Virus record (IMG/VR): IMGVR_UViG_3300010354_000280
Span: 1 to 34,768 of that record
Strand: one strand, 5' to 3'
DNA from: a virus
DNA length: 34,768 nt
Of this stretch, positions 24,895-31,122 are shown piece by piece. Positions within the stretch are counted from its first letter, which is position 1, and each line of letters begins with the position of its first letter. The position numbers and the translations under genes are program-made. The notes below the pieces were generated by a model. That model was not told where the DNA came from. It saw nothing but the letters and a program-made list of their open reading frames with translations, and did no database searches.

Positions 24895-26386
24895 GAAAAT
24901 ATTAATTTTTGGAGGAGGAACTAGTGGATGGCTCACTGCTGCGTACTTAGTCAAAAATTTAACTATTCCTTGCGAAATATTATTAATCGAGAGTACTATT
25001 ATGGGACCAATAGGAGTAGGAGAAGGCACACAACCAGCTACAGCTCGATTTTTATATGATTGTGGGATTGATCCTTTAACGTGGATGAAACCAAGTCAAG
25101 CAAGTTTTAAATTAGGAGTTGAATTTGTAGGGTGGACTAGGGACAAATATTTTGTAGATAACGACTTTATAGAAAATACATTAATTGCTCCAAATTTATT
25201 CACTACAGACTATTTTATATCACAAGATAAAAATAATTTTTATGATTGGCTTCCTGCTTATCAAATGGCCAAAGAAAATAAAAGTCCTAAACTTGCAGGA
25301 ATGGACACAAACTATGCTCAGTCAGGAGAAAGAAATTGGGGAGCAGTTCACTTTAATGCTCTTCAAATAGTAGAAAGTTTAAAAAATATTATCGGTAATA
25401 AAATTGAGTATGCAGATACAAAAATAGTAAGTATAGAACAAAATGAAAATGGTATCACAGCTCTTATAGACGAAAATGGTATTAAATTTACAGGTGATCT
25501 GTATTTAGATTGTTCAGGATTTAAGGCCCGACTTATTAACGAAACTTTAGGTGTAGAGTTTGAATCTATAACAGATATATTGCCCAATGATAAAGCTGTA
25601 GTTATGCCAACTCAATACACTGATCCTGAAAAAGAGTGTTTTCCTTATACAAGATCAACTGCTATGAATTCTGGCTGGAAATTTACTATCCCTATTTTTA
25701 CACGAGTAGGCAACGGCTATGTTTATAGTAGCAAGTTTATTACAAAAGAAGATGCTGAAGCAGAGTTAAGAAATTCCCTCAACGAATATGAAGCTAAAGC
25801 AAATCATCTAGAAATGAGATGTGGGATTAATAGAGCAATTGCACATAAAAATGTATGCGCTATTGGTCTTAGTGCAGGTTTTGTAGAGCCTTTAGAAGCT
25901 ACTGGAATAACATTCACTACAAAAGCTGTTGAGATGCTTTGTACTGCTCTTAATACTACACAAGGTATATGGAGTAACCCTATTAAAAATGAAATAAACA
26001 AAGTATATACTGATATGTTTTGGGAAATAGTATCTTTTGTTTGGGCGCATTACCATTTCAGCACAAAAAATGATACCCCATATTGGCAATCAATAAGATG
26101 TCAAACTTCAGATATGGTTCCTAAACGAGTATCAAATATCGTAGAAAAATTTTATCCTTTACCAGGTAGACATTTTTTCTTAAATCCAACTTCTAGTTTT
26201 CATATAGGCCATTGGTTCAGTGTTCTACACGCAGGCGATGCGTACAAAAATGTAGATTATAAAATCGATGGCGAAGTAAAGAAATATGCAGAATATTTTA
26301 TAAAAAATAATCAACACCGAATCAATTTAGTAAAAGAAATGTTCCCTAATCATTATGAATTTTTAAATGAATGGTATAATGCATAG
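24875..26386 (+). CDS. Flavin-dependent tryptophan-halogenase-like protein (503 aa)
   Basis: The family (PrnA-like) uses reduced FAD, oxygen and halide to halogenate tryptophan or other aromatic groups. FAD-binding GGGTSGW is at residues 13-19, preceded by the beta strand KKILIF. GVGEGTQPAT follows near 47-56. Lys79 in ASFKLGVEFVGW matches the catalytic lysine position of PrnA. Glu338 in GFVEPLEATG matches the conserved catalytic glutamate region. The WxWxIP signature appears as GWKFTIP: the first Trp (268) is kept, the second is Phe270. Length is normal for the family (about 500-550). An AAGGA Shine-Dalgarno supports the start, and the gene overlaps each neighbour by 20 nt. Halogenation is likely but not proven, as family members vary in activity. 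A flavin reductase would be needed and none is seen here. Confidence 0.82.
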   Translation: MLINKVKKILIFGGGTSGWLTAAYLVKNLTIPCEILLIESTIMGPIGVGEGTQPATARFLYDCGIDPLTWMKPSQASFKLGVEFVGWTRDKYFVDNDFIENTLIAPNLFTTDYFISQDKNNFYDWLPAYQMAKENKSPKLAGMDTNYAQSGERNWGAVHFNALQIVESLKNIIGNKIEYADTKIVSIEQNENGITALIDENGIKFTGDLYLDCSGFKARLINETLGVEFESITDILPNDKAVVMPTQYTDPEKECFPYTRSTAMNSGWKFTIPIFTRVGNGYVYSSKFITKEDAEAELRNSLNEYEAKANHLEMRCGINRAIAHKNVCAIGLSAGFVEPLEATGITFTTKAVEMLCTALNTTQGIWSNPIKNEINKVYTDMFWEIVSFVWAHYHFSTKNDTPYWQSIRCQTSDMVPKRVSNIVEKFYPLPGRHFFLNPTSSFHIGHWFSVLHAGDAYKNVDYKIDGEVKKYAEYFIKNNQHRINLVKEMFPNHYEFLNEWYNA

Positions 26387-26954
26387 GAAAATTGTTCTAT
26401 TTAGGTCAGATTTATTTCATAAGTCAAATGTTGGAAGCGATTTACAACGAAGTAAGATCATAACAGATTTATATAATCTAAAAAATACGTCTAAGGAAAT
26501 CGATAACTCTAATACTGGATGTATAAGATTATTTAAACCTCAATTAGAAATCAATTGGTTGTACGACGAAATATACCAGCTTATCTCAAAAGCTATTGAC
26601 TTTTATGACGAAGAAGATATAATATTTAAATCGAAAAGAAAAGATAATATTGATATTACTTATTGGGCAAATATAAATTCAAAAGGAAGTCGCAATGTGT
26701 TTCATAGCCATAAGGAAAATAATTTTTCTCTAATTTATTATGTACAGGCAGAAGGAACTGGAGCTTTAAGATTCGCAAATCATTCTAATCTATTAGGCGA
26801 TTGTAATAATACATCTCCTTTTGTAAGAGACTTTGAAATATTTCCTAAAAACGGAGATTTGTTTTTATGGCCTAGTTATGTTCCACACGAAGTAGAAACA
26901 AATATGTCTAACGTAGACAGAATAAATTTAGCATTTAACATTAATTTAATATGA
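26367..26954 (+). CDS. 2OG-Fe(II) oxygenase-like protein, HxH type (195 aa)
   Basis: It resembles the putative 2OG-Fe(II) oxygenase family PF13759, common in marine T4-like phages. Visible metal-site candidates are His113-x-His115 (NVFHSHKENNFSLIYYV), distal His174 in SYVPHEVETN, and Arg185 in DRINLAFNIN. The strand GDLFLWPSYVPH is typical. The usual acidic ligand is replaced by histidine, as in that family. The ATG at 26367 overlaps the halogenase by 20 nt; an alternative ATG at 26379 would shorten the protein by four residues. Neither has a Shine-Dalgarno, so translational coupling is likely. Its own stop overlaps the next gene by 4 nt. Substrate unknown. Confidence 0.75.
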   Translation: MNGIMHRKIVLFRSDLFHKSNVGSDLQRSKIITDLYNLKNTSKEIDNSNTGCIRLFKPQLEINWLYDEIYQLISKAIDFYDEEDIIFKSKRKDNIDITYWANINSKGSRNVFHSHKENNFSLIYYVQAEGTGALRFANHSNLLGDCNNTSPFVRDFEIFPKNGDLFLWPSYVPHEVETNMSNVDRINLAFNINLI

Positions 26955-27688
26955 AAAAAATAATTTTCTTCTCAATTACTCCGGGTGTAAAAGAACTATT
27001 CCCAATAATTCATGCTAGCGAATATCGACCTAAATGGGTGCAAAAAGCTAGAGATTCTTTTAAAGAAGAACTGAAAAATTACCAGGGAGACAAATTTAGC
27101 CATCTATATCGATGTCCTGGAATTTTTGATCTAATGAAATATGGGTATATTGTTAGTTTACCATTTGACCTAACTATAGAAACCAATGGCGACAAGAATA
27201 CAGTTTCATATATTCTACCGTCTTCTGATTTGAAAGCTTTGATGGCAACCGATCCAATATCAGCTCATATGGATAATAAAATTGTAGGGTTTTTTCCTGT
27301 TAAGCCCTGGGCACTAAAAACAATTATTAAAATCACTACTCCTTGGTATATTATCGCTCCTAAAAATTTAAAATTTTTAGTAATACCTATACCTTATTCT
27401 GACCATTATGAATTTGAAATGGCACCAGGAATTTTAGATCCGGGCCATAGTAGCGAAATTAATTTTCAATTACAATGGAATGTCACTATAGGTAAAAGAA
27501 CTATCAAAGCAGGAACTCCAATTTGTCAAATTATTCCGCTAAGTGAAGATAAGTTTGATTTTGAAATTAGAGATGCTACTGAAAGCGACCTTAAGTGGAT
27601 TAGAATGAAAAGATATTTTTATGGATTCAGTTTTAATTTTAATAAAAATATCTTTAAAAAAATGTATGAAAAATGGTTTAAACTGTAA
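26951..27688 (+). CDS. DUF6065-like protein (245 aa)
   Basis: A protein of mixed beta structure with no known activity. The pattern of RCPGIFDLMKYGYIVSLP, DLTIETNG, KITTPWYIIAPKNLKFLVIP, an internal QLQWNV strand and TIKAGTPICQIIPL matches what I recall of the DUF6065 family. That family also has a conserved 'CPP/P' turn, an NPW/TPW element and a 'Q.IP' end. It overlaps the previous gene by 4 nt (ATGA) and the next by 1 nt (TAATG), so it belongs to the same coupled operon as the oxygenases and halogenase. The C-terminus is basic and aromatic (FYGFSFNFNKNIFKKMYEK). No metal triad, P-loop or cysteine pair is visible. It could be an accessory or substrate-presenting protein of the cassette, which is inference. 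Confidence 0.6.
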   Translation: MKKIIFFSITPGVKELFPIIHASEYRPKWVQKARDSFKEELKNYQGDKFSHLYRCPGIFDLMKYGYIVSLPFDLTIETNGDKNTVSYILPSSDLKALMATDPISAHMDNKIVGFFPVKPWALKTIIKITTPWYIIAPKNLKFLVIPIPYSDHYEFEMAPGILDPGHSSEINFQLQWNVTIGKRTIKAGTPICQIIPLSEDKFDFEIRDATESDLKWIRMKRYFYGFSFNFNKNIFKKMYEKWFKL

Positions 27689-28221
27689 TGAAAATCGACA
27701 GGTTTATAACTCCTACTTGGCTAGGTCATATTGATATAAACGATAATTTAATTAATGAATATAAAGATTGGTCAAACTTTGAAAAAGAATTAGATCCTTA
27801 CGGTGCTACGCTTTCAACTACTGTAAACGGATGGCAGTATATTTTTAATCAAACTGACAAAGATCCTGATTGGTTAAAAATCCTAAGACCTGAGATCAAT
27901 AAAATAAAAGAAGAAATTCAATGGACAAGATTGAAAACAATGTGGGTGATTGATTATGAAATCGGTGGATACCAAGATCCGCATTTTCATAATGTTGGAG
28001 TTGTACAGTTAGTTTCTATAATAATAAATCTTATAGGCAACGGACAATTAATATTACAAGATCCTAGACCTATAGCACAAGCACAGGGAGTTGATTTTGC
28101 AAATGTTATAGAATTAGCTCCGGGAGACTGGTGTGCTTTTCCATCTTACATAATACACAACTCTAGACCATGTAATGAGTATCGTAGTATATTGGTCTTA
28201 GATGCTTTTACAGGAAAATAA
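27688..28221 (+). CDS. 2OG-Fe(II) oxygenase-like protein, HxH type, second copy (177 aa)
   Basis: It belongs to the same broad group as the gene at 26367, though the two are clearly different in sequence. Candidate metal ligands are His99-x-His101 (QDPHFHNVGVVQ) and His157 (SYIIHNSRPC), with Arg166 in EYRSILVLDAF. The strand ELAPGDWCAFPSYIIHNS corresponds to the 'G.L..FPS...H.V' element of 2OG oxygenases. Start and previous stop share one base (TAATG), a classic translational-coupling arrangement. It ends 2 nt before the next oxygenase. Catalysis depends on whether HxH can hold iron, which is known for the PF13759-type proteins only by prediction. Substrate unknown. Confidence 0.7.
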   Translation: MKIDRFITPTWLGHIDINDNLINEYKDWSNFEKELDPYGATLSTTVNGWQYIFNQTDKDPDWLKILRPEINKIKEEIQWTRLKTMWVIDYEIGGYQDPHFHNVGVVQLVSIIINLIGNGQLILQDPRPIAQAQGVDFANVIELAPGDWCAFPSYIIHNSRPCNEYRSILVLDAFTGK

Positions 28222-28223
28222 AA

Positions 28224-28772
28224 ATGAAATATAGCTACTACCATATTCCAAACTTTCATTCAGTTCACGAATGTCAGGCTATTCTTAACTTTTGTTTAGA
28301 TAATGTTAATAATTCTATAGATGATTTTCCCGCTATTGATGTAGTTAAAACCAGCAAAGTAAAATATTGTTTTTTTGGTAATGTTAAAGAAGCATTAGAT
28401 AAAATTAAACATATGACGCTAGACATCAATCGTCAATTTTTTGGATTTGAATTGTTTGAAAAATCTAATTACGATACTGCTAATATAAACGAATACAGCG
28501 CAGAAAACAATAGTGAATATGGGTGGCATAGCGATGGAAACTTAGGTGGAGTGTGGGATTCTAAACTAACAGTAATTTTAAATCTTTCTCAAGAAACTTA
28601 CGAAGGCGGAGATTTTGAATTATTCCTTAATAAGCCTGTAAAAATAGAAGAGTTTAAGGAAACAGGGTCCTTAATAATATTTCCATCTTTTATACATCAT
28701 AGAGTAACACCAGTAACTAAAGGTAAAAGAACAACTTTATCACAATGGTTTTTAGGTCCTAATTTCAGGTAA
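28224..28772 (+). CDS. 2-oxoglutarate/Fe(II)-dependent oxygenase, PKHD/prolyl-hydroxylase-like, HxD type (182 aa)
   Basis: All core elements of a P4H-like 2OG oxygenase are seen: His102-x-Asp104 in YGWHSDGN, KLTVILNLSQETYEGGDFEL, GSLIIFPSFIHHRVTPVTKG with distal His159, and Arg169 in KRTTLSQWFLGP. The N-terminus YYHIPNFHSVHECQAILNF matches the 'i.nfls..ec..i' lead-in. Length is normal for the short phage and bacterial forms. It starts 2 nt after the preceding stop with a CAGGAAAA site. It is the last gene of the oxygenase operon, and its 3' end overlaps the convergent 89-residue gene by 8 nt. A protein prolyl, lysyl or similar hydroxylase is likely; the target is unknown. It shares the subtype of the gene at 21982 but is not a close copy. 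Confidence 0.82.
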   Translation: MKYSYYHIPNFHSVHECQAILNFCLDNVNNSIDDFPAIDVVKTSKVKYCFFGNVKEALDKIKHMTLDINRQFFGFELFEKSNYDTANINEYSAENNSEYGWHSDGNLGGVWDSKLTVILNLSQETYEGGDFELFLNKPVKIEEFKETGSLIIFPSFIHHRVTPVTKGKRTTLSQWFLGPNFR

Positions 28773-29034
28773 GATGTTTAGCTTCTTCAATCTTTTCAGT
28801 AATTTTTTGTCTTATTTTAATTATATTATTTCTTGTTTCCACTGTAGCAGTAGGTATCCTATGACTTATTGTTACCTCATTATGCTGAATATCAATTTTT
28901 TTTACTTCATTGTGCAAGGCATTAAGTAAAGCAAAAAGTTCTTCTCTAACTCGAAGATCGTTAATTCTATTAATTTTTTCCTTAAAGGCTTGATATTCTT
29001 CTTGAAATTCTTTACTTCGTTCTAAATTAAACAT
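28765..29034 (-). CDS. Small helical protein of unknown function (89 aa)
   Basis: A charged, probably all-helical protein (FKEKINRINDLRVREELFAL, then NALHNEVKKIDIQHNEV) with a short beta-like stretch and a C-terminal helix (KIRQKITEKIEEAKHLT). A TAGGAG Shine-Dalgarno, formed partly by the stop of the upstream Nudix gene, supports the start. It is the last gene of the minus-strand gp14-gp15-Nudix operon and overlaps the convergent oxygenase gene by 8 nt. Its linkage to neck genes may mean a role in late assembly, but there is no recognisable domain. Confidence 0.6.
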   Translation of the reverse strand: MFNLERSKEFQEEYQAFKEKINRINDLRVREELFALLNALHNEVKKIDIQHNEVTISHRIPTATVETRNNIIKIRQKITEKIEEAKHLT

Positions 29035-29042
29035 TATTACTC

Positions 29043-29537
29043 CTACATTATTTCAATTAAATCTATTATGTTGTTTATTTTACTTTGAATGATTTTGTTT
29101 TTCAAACTCAAATCTAATGCTTTATGTGTTGGTTTAGGAAAATGATTTAAATCAAACCAACCCCACCCAAGATGTTCGTTGCTAAGAATAGGAACAAATT
29201 CGCTTTCTACAATACAAAAATATGTGCTAAAATTAAATAAGCTATCATTGCTAACAAATTTTTCTAAAGGAATAGTTTTAGCAATAAAGGGAACAAAGGA
29301 TAATTCTTCTTCTATTTCTCGTTGGAGACCTTGCCAAGCAGTTTCTCCTTGTAAATGTGTACCACCTACTAGCCCCCAAGTTCCATTATGTTTACCATTT
29401 GATTTTTGTAATAACAGAACTCTTTTTGTTGATCTGGCACAAATAATTGCACCAGAACATATTATTGTTTTAGAGTTGCATTCTCCATTGTCCTTTATCA
29501 TACTCGCCTTCAAAACTTTTAGTCCAGGATACTCCAT
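29043..29537 (-). CDS. Nudix hydrolase (up to 164 aa)
   Basis: The Nudix box is seen at residues 59-81: Gly59-x5-Glu65-x7-Arg73-Glu74-Ile75-x-Glu77-Glu78-x-Ser80-Phe81, with Ser in place of the usual Gly near the end. Nudix enzymes hydrolyse nucleoside diphosphates linked to another group, such as oxidised dNTPs, NADH or sugar nucleotides; the substrate cannot be read here. The preceding strand VLLLQKSNGKHNGTWGLVGG is typical. The longest frame starts at 29537 and overlaps the end of gp15 by 68 nt. An internal ATG at 29501 has a GAAGGCGAG Shine-Dalgarno just upstream and would cut the overlap to 32 nt, so it may be the true start. A metabolic gene inside a tail-neck operon is notable. Confidence 0.85.
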   Translation of the reverse strand: MEYPGLKVLKASMIKDNGECNSKTIICSGAIICARSTKRVLLLQKSNGKHNGTWGLVGGTHLQGETAWQGLQREIEEELSFVPFIAKTIPLEKFVSNDSLFNFSTYFCIVESEFVPILSNEHLGWGWFDLNHFPKPTHKALDLSLKNKIIQSKINNIIDLIEIM

Positions 29538-31122
29538 TCCATTTATATTGAGTTCCTGTATAATAGTTAGTTTGATATATCATCGAGTCTGTTCTAACCT
29601 GAGCATTAAATATTACTGCCCATTCCGACCCTGTCCAGGTTATGATGTCATTAGCATAAGCTATAGTATCTTGTCCTGAGTTACTTTTCCAAGCATCGGG
29701 ACCATCTTCGTTAAAATTAAGAATGTATGTTACTGTGCTACCTTTAGGGATAAAAGAAGATGTTTTTATATGACATTTACCTGCAACACTATCTAAAGTA
29801 TGTACGGTAACTACACCATTAACCAATAGTTTAGATGAATTTATTAGTTCAAAATCTTCACCGGTATTAATTACCTTTGATGATCTTAAAGTAACAAAAG
29901 TTTCTCTAACTCCACCGCCTAAGTTTTCAACTAATAGATATCGTAGCCCTGTCGTTATTGCCTGATCTGTACCTTCATTGTTAGGGCGTTTAGGGTTAAA
30001 TGTTAGTGGATTAACTATAGCATCGAACGTTCCTCTTCCAGTAGAACTAGCGTAATTTGCATCAATACCTTCTATATTGCCATCATCATCTATATAGTTA
30101 TTACTATGAAAAGTATCTGTATCCCAAATCACAGATAATAGAGTAGGGTCTAACGGATTTATAGCAAGGGTTCCTACAACAACACTTCCATCACTTTGAA
30201 TTAAAAATATTTTGCTTAATCCTGTTTTAAATTCTCCAGGTATTTGTTCGAATAATAGATCCCAAGGTAAATGATTAGATTCTCCTTTTGCAGTACTAAA
30301 CATCCGTATGCCTTCTGGAGTAACTACAATTTGAAAATTACCAACAGAAGTAGTAGTAGAATAATTTAGGAAATCAGGATTAGGAACTTTTGCACTCTCA
30401 TTTACCACACTAAAATCGAGATAATTATCTTCAATATCTATCAATGTTCCTGTATAAAGATTACTTATTATGCTTGTAACTACACCTAATTTTTTAACTT
30501 TAACTGGAGGACTAAGCCAGGTTGGAGTTTTAAGGGTAATACTTGCTATATCAATTGAACTATTTGTTCCTACAGGGACTGCTCTAGAACTAAAATTAAC
30601 ATCCTCAAGCTCTACGACAGATAAGCTTGTCCAATCAATATAATTATCAGTAGTTTGAATTTCTAGGCTAGGATTGAATAAAACTAAAATTTGTTCAAGT
30701 ATCTGTAATTTTTGCTCCGTATTAGCCGACCATATATCCACTTTAACAGTGAGATCAAACGGTGTTGGCATCAATCTTTCTATCGTAACTTTTTTTCCTT
30801 GAGAGCTAGTGTAATGTTGATCATTGCTACTATCACTAGCTATTTCTCGTTCTCGTACTGTAATTTTGTTAACAAAATTTGGTTCTTGTATTCTATTACG
30901 ATTTAATTCATATTCAGTAATATATACAGCGATTCTAGGAACACTAGGAATAGTATTTTCACTATTTTGATTTATGATATGAGCTACTTGTCTATCGGGA
31001 TCCCCATACATTACTGGAACTCTAACTAAAGACCCATCTCCGTATCTAACCATGAAGTTACTAAGTAATCTAACGATCTGTGTAACATATCTTCTAATTT
31101 GCCCGTCGTAAAAAAATTGCAT
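29470..31122 (-). CDS. 15: Tail sheath stabiliser and completion protein gp15, with long C-terminal extension (550 aa)
   Basis: The first 215 residues follow the T4 gp15 pattern: FFYDGQIRRYVTQIVRLLSN, LVRVPVMYGDP, IPSVPRIAVYITEYELNRNR, PTPFDLTVKVDIWSANTEQK, LQILEQILVLFNPSL and ITLKTPTWLSPPVKV. In T4 gp15 caps the tail tube and sheath and joins the tail to the neck. T4 gp15 has 272 residues, so about 280 residues are additional here. The extension is beta-rich (YIDDDGNIEG, DGPDAWKSNSGQDT, IITWTGSEWAVIFNAQ) and ends in EGEYDKGQWRMQL. The start overlaps the gp14 stop by one base (TAATG) and has a GGGCGGA Shine-Dalgarno. It is co-transcribed with gp14 upstream and the Nudix gene downstream. Confidence 0.85.
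   Translation of the reverse strand: MQFFYDGQIRRYVTQIVRLLSNFMVRYGDGSLVRVPVMYGDPDRQVAHIINQNSENTIPSVPRIAVYITEYELNRNRIQEPNFVNKITVREREIASDSSNDQHYTSSQGKKVTIERLMPTPFDLTVKVDIWSANTEQKLQILEQILVLFNPSLEIQTTDNYIDWTSLSVVELEDVNFSSRAVPVGTNSSIDIASITLKTPTWLSPPVKVKKLGVVTSIISNLYTGTLIDIEDNYLDFSVVNESAKVPNPDFLNYSTTTSVGNFQIVVTPEGIRMFSTAKGESNHLPWDLLFEQIPGEFKTGLSKIFLIQSDGSVVVGTLAINPLDPTLLSVIWDTDTFHSNNYIDDDGNIEGIDANYASSTGRGTFDAIVNPLTFNPKRPNNEGTDQAITTGLRYLLVENLGGGVRETFVTLRSSKVINTGEDFELINSSKLLVNGVVTVHTLDSVAGKCHIKTSSFIPKGSTVTYILNFNEDGPDAWKSNSGQDTIAYANDIITWTGSEWAVIFNAQVRTDSMIYQTNYYTGTQYKWNGVSWTKSFEGEYDKGQWRMQL

Noticed and set aside
29179-29679. Plus-strand open frame of 166 codons antisense to the Nudix gene and the gp15 end
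   Set aside because: The minus strand carries a Nudix box and a gp15 match; the plus frame has no motif and no ribosome site.
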